A DNA stretch of 64,000 nucleotides from Tardiphaga robiniae. Its GTDB lineage: Bacteria; Pseudomonadota; Alphaproteobacteria; Rhizobiales; Xanthobacteraceae. Shown in pieces: positions 7,756-18,435 of the stretch. A program made the translations under genes and the position numbers. Below the pieces are notes generated by a model, which saw only the letters and a list, made by a program, of their open reading frames with translations, had not been told where the DNA came from and did not search any database. The stretch lies in the NCBI RefSeq assembly GCF_013359755.1, contig NZ_JABMCJ010000067.1, positions 1 to 64,000 on the forward strand, read 5' to 3'. The first letter of the stretch is position 1. Each line of letters opens with the position of its first letter.

Positions 7756-8649
7756 TCAGCCGCGGTAACGCAACGCTTCAACCAGCGCCGCGAATGCGGA
7801 TGTCGGTTGTCGGCGGCTCGGATAATAAAGGTGATAGCCCGAGAACGGTTGGCACCAATCGTCCAGCACTTGAACAAGCCGGCCTGAGGCAATGTGCTCG
7901 CGCACGCGATCCTCCGGCAAATAGGCCAGCCCCAGTCCGTTCAACACCGCCTTGTGGCGCAGCGACATGTTGTTGAACACGATCTGGCCATCGACACGCA
8001 CTTTCAAGGCGCGCCCGCGCTTCTCGAACTCCCATGCATAGAGGCCGCCCATGGTCGGCAGGCGGATATTGATGCAGTCATGCGCGGTGAGGTCTTGCGG
8101 GCGTTTTGGCAGCGGTCGTTTGGCGAAATACGACGGTGCGCCGACCACGACCATGCGAAAGTCCGGTCCGATGCGGACGGCAATCATGTCTTTCGCGACC
8201 TGTTCTCCCAGGCGAACACCGGCGTCGTAGCGTTCCGCGACGATATCGATGAGGCCGTAATCGACGACGAGTTCGGCCTTGATGTCGGGATAGCGCGGCA
8301 GCAGCTTGGCAAGCGCAGGCCAGATGATCGTTTCGGCGGAATGCTCACCTGTTGTGATGCGGATGGTGCCGGCAGGCTTCTCGCGCAGCTCCGTGACGGC
8401 CGTGAGTTCGGCGTCGATCTCTTCCAGCTTCGGGCCGATCGTCCGGATCAGGCGTTCGCCAGCCTCGGTCGGCGCGACGCTGCGAGTCGTTCGGGTCAAT
8501 AGCCGCAGTCCGAGCCGTTCTTCGAGACCGCGGATGGTGTGGCTGAGCGCGGATTGAGAGACGCCGAGTTTGGCGGCCGCGCGCGTAAAGCTCGCCTCTT
8601 TCGCGACGGCAAAGAAGGCGAGGAGGTCGTCGATTGTCTGGCGGGCCAT
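7756..8649 (-). CDS. LysR-family transcriptional regulator
   Basis: A 297-residue regulator. The N-terminal winged helix-turn-helix (FFAVAKEASFTRAAAKLGVSQSALSHTIRGLEERLG, about 12-47) is followed by the usual linker and a two-lobe effector domain from about 90. It is transcribed divergently from an aldo/keto reductase with a 139-base shared control region, the classical LysR arrangement, so that gene is its likely target. The region near 8675-8690 (ATTATATCATCTAG) is AT-rich and may hold the operator. The effector is not predictable from sequence. Confidence 0.92.
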   Translation of the reverse strand: MARQTIDDLLAFFAVAKEASFTRAAAKLGVSQSALSHTIRGLEERLGLRLLTRTTRSVAPTEAGERLIRTIGPKLEEIDAELTAVTELREKPAGTIRITTGEHSAETIIWPALAKLLPRYPDIKAELVVDYGLIDIVAERYDAGVRLGEQVAKDMIAVRIGPDFRMVVVGAPSYFAKRPLPKRPQDLTAHDCINIRLPTMGGLYAWEFEKRGRALKVRVDGQIVFNNMSLRHKAVLNGLGLAYLPEDRVREHIASGRLVQVLDDWCQPFSGYHLYYPSRRQPTSAFAALVEALRYRG

Positions 8650-8692
8650 TCATGAATCCGGCTGATAAGTGCGTGCAGATTATATCATCTAG

Positions 8693-9781
<1,089 letters not shown>

Positions 9782-9800
9782 TCCGCAGGTCATTCGCTGC

Positions 9801-10649
9801 TTAGATCTCGCGCCGCTGCCACAGCGCCATGAGGCCTTCGCGATAGGTCGGAAATGCGAGCTTCACGCCGAGCTCGCGTTTCAGCCGCGCATTCGAGATG
9901 CGGTTGTTGCTGGCATAGAAGCTGCGCGCCATCGGGCTCATCTCGGCGTCATCGAAATTTTGCTCGGGCGGCGGCGCGATGCCCATCAGCGAAGCGGCGA
10001 ATGTCACGACGTCCTGCGGCGGCGCGGGCTCGTCGTCGCACAGATTCCAGATGCCGGTCTGCGGATGTTCGAATGCAGCCGCGATGGCCGTCGCGATGTC
10101 ATCCGCATGAATGCGGTTGAACACCTGGCCCGGCTTGACGATGCGATGGGCCTTGCCGGCTTTGAGGTTTTCCAGCGCATTGCGGCCAGGGCCGTAGATG
10201 CCAGCGATGCGCAGAATCGTCGCGCGATCGCCGGCCAGAGCGCGCCAGCCGGCTTCGGCATCGATACGTGCCTTGCGCCGGCCCTCGCCGGAGACCGGGG
10301 CGGTTTCGTCGATCCAGGCGCCCTGATGATCGCCGTAAACCCCGACGCTGGAGAGATAGACGATGCGCCGGACGCCGCTGGCGGCGATCCGCGCGCCGAA
10401 GGCTTGCAACACGGGATCGCCATCTGCACCGGGCGGGATCGAGACGAGCAGCAGATCGGCATCTGCGAGGCGATCGGCAATGCGGGGGTCGGCGACCTCC
10501 GGGTTGAAGACGAGCGTCTCGATATCCCGAGCAGCCGACTTGCCGGCCGTGCGGACGGTGCCGGCAATCCCGGTGAATTGACCGCCGTGCCGGGCGATGA
10601 ACCGGTTTGCGCTGTAGCCGAGCCCGAATACGAAAAGACGCACGTTCAT
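9801..10649 (-). CDS. NAD(P)-binding SDR/epimerase-like protein
   Basis: A 282-residue extended SDR-like protein. The Rossmann start is FVFGLGYSANRF (6-17), a variant of GxxGxxG reminiscent of YeeZ. The strand VYLSSVGVYGDHQG carries the YSS/SVGVYG signature, and IAGIYGPGRNALENL together with FNRIHADDIATAI follow the epimerase pattern. The canonical YxxxK active site is not clear (it reads RRKARIDAE), so the reaction is unknown. It converges with the aldo/keto reductase with about 20 bases between stops. Confidence 0.82.
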   Translation of the reverse strand: MNVRLFVFGLGYSANRFIARHGGQFTGIAGTVRTAGKSAARDIETLVFNPEVADPRIADRLADADLLLVSIPPGADGDPVLQAFGARIAASGVRRIVYLSSVGVYGDHQGAWIDETAPVSGEGRRKARIDAEAGWRALAGDRATILRIAGIYGPGRNALENLKAGKAHRIVKPGQVFNRIHADDIATAIAAAFEHPQTGIWNLCDDEPAPPQDVVTFAASLMGIAPPPEQNFDDAEMSPMARSFYASNNRISNARLKRELGVKLAFPTYREGLMALWQRREI

Positions 10650-10805
10650 CCCATTTCTGCATGAATTCGGGCGCGCCGGCCCATTTCAAGGTCATCATTC
10701 GGGCTGCAGAGCGCGTCGGTCAAGTGCGCGACACCGTCATCTTTTGTGCTACTGCTCTGCTACGAGACCGGCGCGAATGCCGGCAGATTTGGGAAGGACA
10801 AGGCG

Positions 10806-12350
10806 ATGGCCACCACGCTGGCAGCAGACGCATATGCGCCGCGCTACATCAAACTGAATGCGCGCGACAACGTCGCCATCATTGTCAATGATTTTGGCCT
10901 GCCCGCGGGCACCATGATGACCGGAGGTCTGGAGCTGCGTAATTTCGTGCCGCAGGGCCACAAGGTGGCGCTGGAAGATATCGCCAAGGATGCGCCCATC
11001 ATCCGCTACGGCGAAATCATCGGCTATGCGTTGGATATGATTTCGGCCGGTGAATGGGTCGAGGAGGCGCGCATCCATATGCCCGATGCGCCGGATCTCG
11101 ACAGTCTTGAGATCGCCAACGCGGTTCCGGAACCGCAGCCGCCGCTGAATGACTACACATTCGAAGGTTTTCGCAATCGCGACGGCTCCGTCGGCGTGAA
11201 GAACATTCTCGCCATCAGCACGTCAGTGCAATGCGTCGCCGGCACGCTCGAATTTGCGCTCAAGAAGATCAAGGCCGAGCTGCTGCCGCGCTATCCGAAT
11301 GTCGATGACGTCGTCGCCGTCACGCATGGCTATGGCTGTGGCGTCGCCATCAATGCGCCGGATGCCTATATTCCGATCCGGACGCTGCAGAACATCGCGC
11401 GCAATCCCAATTTTGGCGGCGAGGTGATGGTGGTCGGCCTCGGCTGCGAGAAGCTCGCACCGGAGCGTTTACTGCCGAAGGAGGATCCCGGCAGCATGAT
11501 GCGCCTTCAGGATGAGAGCAATCAGAGCTTTGGCGACATGGTGGATACGATCATCACCATGGCCGAGGCGCGGCTGAAAATCCTGAACCAGCGCAAGCGC
11601 GAAACCTGCCCGGCCTCCGATCTGGTGATCGGCCTGCAATGCGGCGGCAGCGACGCGTTTTCCGGCGTGACCGCCAATCCGGCGCTCGGCTTCGCCAGTG
11701 ATCTTCTGGTGCGCGCCGGCGCAACGGTGATGTTCTCCGAAGTCACCGAGGTGCGTGACGCCATCGAATTGTTGACGCGCCGTGCGGTCAACGAGGATGT
11801 CGGCCGCGCGCTGATCCGCGAGATGGATTGGTACGACTCCTATCTGGCGCGGGGTGGCGCCGATCGCAGCGCTAATACGACGCCCGGCAACAAGAAGGGC
11901 GGCCTCGCCAATATCGTCGAAAAGTCACTGGGCTCCATCGTCAAGTCCGGCTCGAGCGCGATCAGCGGCGTGATTGGCCCCGGCGAACGCGCCACGACGA
12001 AGGGACTGCTGTTTGCAGCAACGCCGGCGAGCGATTTCGTCTGCGGCACGCTGCAACTCGCCGCTGGCATGCAGATGCAGATCTTCACCACGGGACGTGG
12101 CACGCCCTATGGGCTGGCGCAGGCGCCGGTCATCAAGGTCTCGACGCGGACTGAACTGGCGAAACGCTGGTCGGACCTCATCGATTTCGACGCCGGCCGC
12201 ATTGCGTCAGGCGAAATGACCATCGAGGAAGCCGGCTGGGAGCTGTTTCAGCTGATCCTCGACGTCGCCAGCGGCCGCAAGCAGGTTTGGGCGGACAAAT
12301 GGGGGCTGCACAACGATCTGGTACTGTTCAACCCCGCGCCGGTGACGTGA
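10806..12350 (+). CDS. garD: Galactarate/altronate dehydratase family enzyme
   Basis: A 514-residue protein close to the length of E. coli GarD (523). An N-terminal SAF-like domain (about 10-100; [26 protein letters not shown]) is joined to the UxaA/GarD C-terminal domain with [41 protein letters not shown] and a late metal-site region ([24 protein letters not shown]). Members dehydrate hexarates or hexonates. Galactarate is the best guess; altronate or another sugar acid is possible because no other hexarate gene is nearby. The ATG at 10806 is chosen because family homology starts at [11 protein letters not shown]. Confidence 0.8.
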   Translation: MATTLAADAYAPRYIKLNARDNVAIIVNDFGLPAGTMMTGGLELRNFVPQGHKVALEDIAKDAPIIRYGEIIGYALDMISAGEWVEEARIHMPDAPDLDSLEIANAVPEPQPPLNDYTFEGFRNRDGSVGVKNILAISTSVQCVAGTLEFALKKIKAELLPRYPNVDDVVAVTHGYGCGVAINAPDAYIPIRTLQNIARNPNFGGEVMVVGLGCEKLAPERLLPKEDPGSMMRLQDESNQSFGDMVDTIITMAEARLKILNQRKRETCPASDLVIGLQCGGSDAFSGVTANPALGFASDLLVRAGATVMFSEVTEVRDAIELLTRRAVNEDVGRALIREMDWYDSYLARGGADRSANTTPGNKKGGLANIVEKSLGSIVKSGSSAISGVIGPGERATTKGLLFAATPASDFVCGTLQLAAGMQMQIFTTGRGTPYGLAQAPVIKVSTRTELAKRWSDLIDFDAGRIASGEMTIEEAGWELFQLILDVASGRKQVWADKWGLHNDLVLFNPAPVT

Positions 12351-12385
12351 AGAATTTCAAGTGGGATAGGCGAAGTAATAAAACT

Positions 12386-12496
12386 CGTCATGCCCGGCCT
12401 CGTGCCGGGCATCCACGTCTCGGCCATGAACTCAGGAAGACGTGGATTGCCGGGACATCCAGTGAAGCCCTCGCTTCGCGCTGCCCGGCCATGACG
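12386..12496. repeat. Palindromic repeat, CGTCATGCCCGG family
   Basis: It opens CGTCATGCCCGGCCT and closes with GCCCGGCCATGACG. Internal GCCGGGCATCCACGTCT pairs with AGACGTGGATTGCCGGG. This family is, to my knowledge, very common between Bradyrhizobium-type genes. It fills the convergent gap between garD and the sorbosone-dehydrogenase-like gene and may act as a transcript end. Confidence 0.85.
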
Positions 12497-12518
12497 GAGC
12501 TTCGTCAGGTCTCTGGTA

Positions 12519-13859
12519 TCACTTCAACGCTGCCGCCTTCGCGCCCGATGGCGTCACGCGCCAGATCGTATTGCCGACATCGTCGGCCACCAGCAATGCG
12601 CCCTTGCTGTCGATGCGCACGCCCACCGGGCGTCCCTGCGCTTCACCGCTGTCATTGAGGAAGCCGGTGAGCACGTCCTGCGGCTTGCCCGACGGCTTGC
12701 CGTCGGTGAAGGGCACGAAGATCACCTTGTAGCCGCTTTGCGGTCGCCTGTTCCAAGACCCGTGCTGGCCGATGAAAGCGCCGTTCTTCATGTTGGCGGG
12801 GAAGAGATCGCCGGTGTTGAAGGTCAGCCCGAGTGATGCGGTATGCGCACCGAGCGCGTAATCCGGCGCGATGGCTTTGGCCACCATGTCAGGGCGCGGC
12901 GGCTGCACGCGGACATCGACATGCTGGCCGTAATAGCTGTAGGGCCAGCCATAGAAGCCGCCATCCTTCACCGAGGTCATGTAATCTGGCACGAGGTCGC
13001 TGCCGATCTCGTCGCGCTCGTTGACGGTGACCCAGAGCGCGCCGCTTTGCGGCTGCCACGACGGGCCGTTGGGGTTGCGCAGGCCGGATGCGAAGACGCG
13101 TGAGGCGCCGGTCGCGCGGTCGATCTCGATCACCGCGGCGCGGTCTTTCTCGGCCTCCATGCCGTTCTCACCGACATTGCTGTTGGAGCCGACGGTTGCA
13201 TAGAGTTTCGTGCCGTCGGGACTCGCCGTGAGATCCTTGGTCCAGTGGTGATTGATCGGGCCGCCGGGCAGGTCAGCCACCTTCACGGCAGGCGTTGTGA
13301 TCCTGGTATCATTGGTCCTGTAGGGAAACTTCACCACGGCATCGGCATTGGCGACGAAGAATTCGTCGCCCATCAGCACCATGCCGAAGGGTGAGTTGAG
13401 CCCTTCGAGAAACGCTGTCCTGGTCTCGGCGACGCCGTCGCCATCCGCGTCGCGCAACAGCGAAATGCGATTTGCCGTGGGCGTACCCGCGCCAGCATGG
13501 CCCATCACCAGTTTCACGACCCAGCCCTTGATGCCCTTGCCGTCTTCCGGCTTCGGCGGCGCATTGCTTTCTGCCACCAGCACGTCGCCATTGGGCAACA
13601 CATAGACCGTACGTGGATGATCGAGCCCGCGCGCAAAAGCGTTGACCGTCATGCCGTCCGCAGCCTTCGGCTTGGCACCCTCTGGCCAGCCGACCGCCTT
13701 GGAGACATTGACCGTTGGAATAAGCGACTTGTTGGGCTCGACAAGCTTCGGCGCCGGTCCGAAATCTTCGCCGGATGCGATGGTGGATTGTTCGTTGCAT
13801 CCGGCCAGTGGCAGCGCCAGAGCGATGAGACAGGCCGAAAGCAGGAATTTCTGGCGCAT
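12519..13859 (-). CDS. Sorbosone dehydrogenase-like beta-propeller lipoprotein
   Basis: A 446-residue protein with a lipoprotein signal peptide (lipobox LAGC, Cys21). The remainder is a six-bladed propeller of the soluble glucose/sorbosone dehydrogenase type. GLDHPRTVYVLPNGDVLVAES, the calcium-like loop DADGDGVAE, NHHWTKDLTASPDGTKLY, ASGLRNPNG, WVTVNERDEIG and GQHGSWNRRPQSGYKV are family landmarks. It is probably a periplasmic, membrane-tethered PQQ-dependent dehydrogenase of an aldose or sorbosone, but no pqq genes lie in the window. The gene stands alone on the minus strand. Confidence 0.85.
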   Translation of the reverse strand: MRQKFLLSACLIALALPLAGCNEQSTIASGEDFGPAPKLVEPNKSLIPTVNVSKAVGWPEGAKPKAADGMTVNAFARGLDHPRTVYVLPNGDVLVAESNAPPKPEDGKGIKGWVVKLVMGHAGAGTPTANRISLLRDADGDGVAETRTAFLEGLNSPFGMVLMGDEFFVANADAVVKFPYRTNDTRITTPAVKVADLPGGPINHHWTKDLTASPDGTKLYATVGSNSNVGENGMEAEKDRAAVIEIDRATGASRVFASGLRNPNGPSWQPQSGALWVTVNERDEIGSDLVPDYMTSVKDGGFYGWPYSYYGQHVDVRVQPPRPDMVAKAIAPDYALGAHTASLGLTFNTGDLFPANMKNGAFIGQHGSWNRRPQSGYKVIFVPFTDGKPSGKPQDVLTGFLNDSGEAQGRPVGVRIDSKGALLVADDVGNTIWRVTPSGAKAAALK

Positions 13860-13987
13860 GGAATGTCCTTGTGGCTGAACCGATCTAATGCGGTCAATGC
13901 AGGAACGTTCGACCTCCCTGCATGAATTTCATGTGAAGCCGGAGTGATGCGCGGCTATGGTCCTTCCCAATAATCAGGGAAGAAACG

Positions 13988-15040
13988 ATGACCGGACCGA
14001 CAAATACGGGCGACGAAGCCACCTGGACGCGCTGGCGTAGCGTCGCCGATCTTTATCACGCCTATTTCACCGGCCTGATTCTGACCACGGTCACGCGCCG
14101 CGGCACGGCAGACGCCGCCGAGTTCATGTTTCGGATATTCCGCCGGCAGCAGCAGGAGCGGTTTCTGCCGGGACTCGTGAAGCTCGGTCTGTCCGGCCTG
14201 CCACCCGCGGTCGCTGCGGCCCAGTATCACTATCTCTCGAACTGGATCGGCGGCGTCTCGGTCGAATATATGTATGAGAGTGATCGCAAGGCCTGGATCC
14301 GCTATCCGCCGCCGCGCTGGATCTGGCGGGGCACCGCGATCTGCGGCATTCCGGGTGAAGTGTCCCGCGCAATGCTGCGCGGCTGGCACGCCAACAATGG
14401 CGTCTCGCTCGGCAATCCCCGCATGGGCTTCGTTTGCACCAAGCAGAGCGTCGATGGCCAGGATGGGCTCGAAGGCTATTACTGCGAATACGACCATGAT
14501 CTTGATATCGATCAGCGTCTGGTGTTCGCGCGCCACCTGGAGGCGCCGTTGTTCGATCCCGCGACGGCACCGGCGCTGCCGGTGGATAGCTGGCCAAAGG
14601 CCCGGCTGGAAAAGGCCTATCGCAACTACGCCATGGAATATGTACGGACAACAGCGCCGGTGGCGGTTCAACTGTTCGGCCCGGTCGACGCGGGTTATCT
14701 GCTGCATCTCACCGGCAAGCTGATCGGCATGCAATATTTCGACGAGGTTTCCGCGGGCTTCGGCCTGCGGCGCGGCGACGCCAGGGCCTTCGCAGAATTC
14801 CTCGGCGTTCTGTTCGCAGCGCAGGACGACGTCGTGGAGATAAGCGCATCCGAGGGCCAGTTCGAGATCCGGCAGCAGAGCTGGAAATTGATGGACGGCG
14901 TTGCCGACAACAATGCCGCCTGCGCGAAAGCCCTACAGGGACTGGTCGAGGGCCTCGCCGCCGGATGCGGTCGCAATATACCCATCGCGATGACGCCGGC
15001 ACGAGGTGGTGCGCTGCCGTTCATCTGGTCGATCGGCTAG
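13988..15040 (+). CDS. Hypothetical protein
   Basis: A 350-residue soluble protein that I do not recognise. It has no signal peptide or membrane segment. Features include an aromatic-rich N-terminal third (WTRWRSVADLYHAYFTG, YHYLSNWIGGVSVEYMYESDRKAWIRYPPPRWIW) and scattered cysteines (ICGIPG, GFVCTKQ, YYCEYDHDL, NNAACAKAL, GCGRN). Codon use matches the neighbours and the full frame is open, so it is very likely expressed. The ATG is preceded by GGGAAGAAACG. It stands alone between the divergent lipoprotein gene and the MATE pump gene. Remote search against enzyme folds would be needed to guess its role. Confidence 0.75.
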   Translation: MTGPTNTGDEATWTRWRSVADLYHAYFTGLILTTVTRRGTADAAEFMFRIFRRQQQERFLPGLVKLGLSGLPPAVAAAQYHYLSNWIGGVSVEYMYESDRKAWIRYPPPRWIWRGTAICGIPGEVSRAMLRGWHANNGVSLGNPRMGFVCTKQSVDGQDGLEGYYCEYDHDLDIDQRLVFARHLEAPLFDPATAPALPVDSWPKARLEKAYRNYAMEYVRTTAPVAVQLFGPVDAGYLLHLTGKLIGMQYFDEVSAGFGLRRGDARAFAEFLGVLFAAQDDVVEISASEGQFEIRQQSWKLMDGVADNNAACAKALQGLVEGLAAGCGRNIPIAMTPARGGALPFIWSIG

Positions 15041-15169
15041 CGCCTCGACCCCTTGATACTGCAGTGCAAATCGAACATCCCCCATGCGTGTGTCGCGCAT
15101 GGCATTGTCCGCGATCGGTGCTAGGAACGAGGTGTCCGGCAGGCAAGACCGGAAGCTCAGGGAGAATGC

Positions 15170-16615
15170 ATGTCCGACGCTGTCGTCGCCGAACCCCGAT
15201 TGGTCGATGCCGACAAGCAGCCGCTTCCGAGCCTGAAGGCGCCGGCCAAAAACCCCCTGCTGGATCATCCCATTCTGCCGACCATCTTGCGGTTGGCCTG
15301 GCCCAATGTCATCGCGCTGACGGCAGGCGCCGTCGTCGTTATTTTTGAGACCACCTATGTCGGTCGGCTCGGCACCGAAGCATTGGCGGCGATGGCGCTG
15401 GTGTTTCCCTTCGTGATGCTGACCATGACCATGTCCGGTGGCGCCATGGGCGGTGGCGTGTCCTCGGCCATCGCGCGCGCGCTTGGCGCCGGCGACCGCG
15501 CGCGCGCCGATACGCTGGCGGGCCATGCGCTGCTGATCGCCATCTGCTTCGGCCTCACCTTCACGGTCGGCATGCTGGCCTTCGGCTCCATGCTGCTGCA
15601 ACTGCTTGGTGGCCGCGGCAATGTGCTGAGCCAGGCGCAGGGCTACATCACCGTCTTCTTCGCTGGTGGCGCGATCCCCTGGCTGCTGAATACCTTCGCG
15701 GCGATCCTGCGCGGCACCGGCAACATGAAGATGCCCTCCGCCATGCAGATGGCGGGGGCTGCCTTGCAGGTGGTTCTCGGTGGCGTGCTGGGCCTCGGCT
15801 TCGGTCCGATCCCGCAATTCGGCATGCCCGGCGTCGCGGCGGGCACGCTGATTGCATTCACGATCGGCACAGGCGTCATGGGCTGGTATGTCTTTTCCGG
15901 TCGTGCGCGAGTCCGGCCTCAGATCAAGGGCTTCCGCATTCAGCGCGGGATGTTCTTCGATATTCTGAAAGTGGGTGCCATCGCCTGTTTCAATCCGCTA
16001 CAGGGCGTTCTGACTCTCCTGATTTTCACCCATATGCTGGCGCAATACGGCACCGCGGTGCTGGCCGGCTACGGCATCGGTGCGCGGCTCGAATTCATGC
16101 TGAGCACGCTGGCTTTCGCGGTGGGTATCGCCTCGGTGCCGATCGTCGGCATGGCAATCGGCGCTGGCCGCATCGCGCGTGCGCGCCGCGTGACCTGGAC
16201 TGGCAGCGTGATCGCCTTCGGTGTCGTCGGCCTGCTCGGCACACTGATCGCGATCTTCCCCGATGCCTGGGTCAATATGTTCACCAATGATGCCGGTGTG
16301 CGTGCGGCAAGCCAGACCTATCTGGCCACCTGCGCGCCAATGTATGCCTTTCTGGGGCTGTCCACGGTGGCCTATTTTGCCTCGCAGGGCGCCGCCAAGG
16401 TGCTCGGCCCGGTGCTGGCGCAAACCGCGCGGCTGGTCTTCGTCAGCGTTGGAGGCTGGTGGCTGCTGTCGATCGATGCCTCGGCCACAAGCTTCTTCTG
16501 GCTCGCGGCAGCGTCCATGGTGCTGCTCGGCGTGCTGTCGGCACTCAGCGTACTGCTGACGTCGTGGGGACCGAAGGCTGGCCCCGTGCCCGAGATCCGG
16601 CCGGAGCTCGTCTGA
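15170..16615 (+). CDS. MATE-family efflux transporter
   Basis: A 481-residue inner-membrane protein with twelve hydrophobic helices in two homologous halves, each opening with a MATE-type segment (ILRLAWPNVIALTAGAVVVIFETTYVGRLGTEALAAMAL in the first). About 35 hydrophilic residues precede helix 1. Members export drugs or metabolites in exchange for H+ or Na+. The substrate cannot be predicted. It is distinct from the second MATE protein at 31404-32756, which is of the DinF-like type. No regulator is adjacent. Confidence 0.9.
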   Translation: MSDAVVAEPRLVDADKQPLPSLKAPAKNPLLDHPILPTILRLAWPNVIALTAGAVVVIFETTYVGRLGTEALAAMALVFPFVMLTMTMSGGAMGGGVSSAIARALGAGDRARADTLAGHALLIAICFGLTFTVGMLAFGSMLLQLLGGRGNVLSQAQGYITVFFAGGAIPWLLNTFAAILRGTGNMKMPSAMQMAGAALQVVLGGVLGLGFGPIPQFGMPGVAAGTLIAFTIGTGVMGWYVFSGRARVRPQIKGFRIQRGMFFDILKVGAIACFNPLQGVLTLLIFTHMLAQYGTAVLAGYGIGARLEFMLSTLAFAVGIASVPIVGMAIGAGRIARARRVTWTGSVIAFGVVGLLGTLIAIFPDAWVNMFTNDAGVRAASQTYLATCAPMYAFLGLSTVAYFASQGAAKVLGPVLAQTARLVFVSVGGWWLLSIDASATSFFWLAAASMVLLGVLSALSVLLTSWGPKAGPVPEIRPELV

Positions 16616-16622
16616 GCAGTTT

Positions 16623-17150
16623 CTAGCCAACGCGCGTCGCAGTAAATTCCACATCGCGCCGCCACGTCGCGCCGTCGTCATGCGAGGTCTCGCCGCGCCA
16701 TAGAAACGAGCGCGGCGTGATCTGCGAGAAGCTCCAGCGGATCGGGCGTCCGTCATTGTCGCGGCCGAGTTGGACGATGTCGTTGCCCTGTTTGCGGCCG
16801 GTCATGGTGAGAAAATTCTGCATCACCGGATCGGTCCACTGGATCTGCCACGCATCGATACGTGGGTCGTAGATCCGCAACGTGCTTCCATACGAGTAGG
16901 CATTCGCTGTGGCGTCGCCGTCGCGCAACTGGCCGCGCGGCGGCACGATCCAGACATCCTGGATGGCACGGCCTTCCAGCACCCAGCCGAAATGCCATTC
17001 GCCCTTGCGCCGGCGCTCCCCGCCGTCCGGCATATACCTGATCACATCGAGATCCCAGGCGCCGATCAGCCAGCCATAGAGATCCATCTGGCCGATGCGA
17101 TCCGGGGCAGGGCCGTCTGCTGCGAGCGCATCGAGAAACGATGCAGTCAT
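16623..17150 (-). CDS. Conserved hypothetical protein, lipocalin-like beta-strand pattern
   Basis: A 175-residue soluble protein rich in alternating polar and aromatic strands (LYGWLIGAWDLDVIRYMPDG, EWHFGWVLEGRAIQDVWIVPPRG, DAWQIQWTDPVMQNFLTMTGRK). The G-x-W-x-x motif near the start and the strand pattern recall DUF1579-type small beta-barrel proteins. That assignment is tentative. Its start overlaps the stop of the upstream SRPBCC gene by four bases (ATGA), so the two are translationally coupled and may act on the same small molecule. Confidence 0.78.
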   Translation of the reverse strand: MTASFLDALAADGPAPDRIGQMDLYGWLIGAWDLDVIRYMPDGGERRRKGEWHFGWVLEGRAIQDVWIVPPRGQLRDGDATANAYSYGSTLRIYDPRIDAWQIQWTDPVMQNFLTMTGRKQGNDIVQLGRDNDGRPIRWSFSQITPRSFLWRGETSHDDGATWRRDVEFTATRVG

Positions 17151-17548
17151 CGCGCCACTTTCCCGAACTGGGTCTGCATCGCCGCCAGGCCCAGATCCAT
17201 CTGCTCGCTCATGTAAGGCGCGATCTCGTTCGGCAGCACGTCGGCCGTCCAGACAAACCGGCAGCGCGCATCGCCATCGGCAAACACCTGCGCTGACGCG
17301 CTGTGCTGGCTGATACGTTCGCTGACGATGGCATAGACGAGGCGCTGCCGGTCGTGGTCGCAGGTGACCAGTCTTTCGCGTGCGACGGACCCATTGGCGA
17401 ACGTCACGATACGCGCGTCGCCGTCCAGCTTTGTGTCGGTGACGAAGCCCGGCACCAGCCTTGTGTGCAGCGCGCCGAAGTCGGCCAGTGCGGACCAGAC
17501 ATCGTCTGCCGGTGCGCCGAGGAAAATCTCTTTGTGAATCGATGCCAT
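17147..17548 (-). CDS. SRPBCC (START-like) family protein
   Basis: A 133-residue protein with the typical polyketide cyclase/START layout. It begins with the strand-helix EIFLGAPADDVWSALADFGALHTRLVPG, continues through the beta sheet (RIVTFANGSVARERLVTCDHDRQRLVYAI, RCRFVWTADVLP) and ends with the long C-terminal helix (MSEQMDLGLAAMQTQFG). The fold binds hydrophobic ligands in a central cavity; the ligand is unknown. It lies 35 bases after the AraC gene and overlaps the following gene. Confidence 0.85.
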   Translation of the reverse strand: MASIHKEIFLGAPADDVWSALADFGALHTRLVPGFVTDTKLDGDARIVTFANGSVARERLVTCDHDRQRLVYAIVSERISQHSASAQVFADGDARCRFVWTADVLPNEIAPYMSEQMDLGLAAMQTQFGKVAR

Positions 17549-17583
17549 GCTGTGCCTCCCGGTTGATCAGGACGGCAAGTTAC

Positions 17584-18426
17584 TCAGTGCACGGCCAGCC
17601 GTTCTTGGAAAATCTTGCGGTCGCCGCGGGAAGCCTGTCGAAATACGCGGGGCGAGACGCCGGCAGCGCGATGGAAGCTGCGCACGAAATTCGAGAGATC
17701 GCCGAAGCCGACATCGAAGGCGATGTCGGTGATGGCGCGGTCTTTCTCGACCAACAGGTTTGCAGCCCGCCGCAGCCGCGCGCGCACCAGATACTGGTGC
17801 GGTGTCACGCCGAGCACATTCCTGAACAGGCGCAGGAAATGAAACGGACTCAATCCGGCCTGACGGGCGGCCGCATCGAGATCGATCTCCTCGCTGGCAT
17901 GGGCGTCGATCCACAGCGCGGCCTCGACCGCGCGCCGGCGATCCCGTGCATTGCCGTTCACACGCCTGCGCGGCTCGCCTGACACGACGTCGACAAAACG
18001 CGTGGCAAATGCATGACCGATCTCATCGAGCCCGAGATCGCTGTGCGCCGATGCGCTGGCCTGCGCGAGCTCGCCCAGCACCATCAATTCGGCGCGTGGC
18101 GCGATGGCGCCCTGTTGCCAGATGTCCCTGGCGTCGCCGACGGTGTCGATCAGCTCAGGCGCGAAGGAGAATGAAAGGCACTCGTCGCCAGAGCCATGAT
18201 GCTCGTGATGGCAGGTATATTCGTCGCCGGGGTGCCCGATCAGCAGCGCGCCGGCGATGAGTTCGTGCGATTGCCCGCGGCAGCGACAGCCGAAACTGCC
18301 CTTGCGAACATAGGAGAGCGAATGGCCGGCGTGCTGTTCGGAAAACGGCTGGTCGTCCGGACCCGCCGTACAGCGATAGTCCGTGACGGTGATCGCGTTG
18401 CTCTGGAACAGTGTTGTTGCCTGCAT
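17584..18426 (-). CDS. AraC-family transcriptional regulator
   Basis: A 280-residue regulator. The N-terminal cupin-like sensing domain (about 15-110) contains several His and Cys ([23 protein letters not shown]). The C-terminal double helix-turn-helix lies at about 170-270 ([39 protein letters not shown] and [32 protein letters not shown]). It starts nine bases after the Ogt gene on the same strand, an Ada-like pairing of a methyltransferase with an AraC protein but in separate chains. The Cys/His-rich loop could bind metal or sense alkylation; that is inference. Confidence 0.9.
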   Translation of the reverse strand: MQATTLFQSNAITVTDYRCTAGPDDQPFSEQHAGHSLSYVRKGSFGCRCRGQSHELIAGALLIGHPGDEYTCHHEHHGSGDECLSFSFAPELIDTVGDARDIWQQGAIAPRAELMVLGELAQASASAHSDLGLDEIGHAFATRFVDVVSGEPRRRVNGNARDRRRAVEAALWIDAHASEEIDLDAAARQAGLSPFHFLRLFRNVLGVTPHQYLVRARLRRAANLLVEKDRAITDIAFDVGFGDLSNFVRSFHRAAGVSPRVFRQASRGDRKIFQERLAVH

Positions 18427-18435
18427 AGGCTGAAT

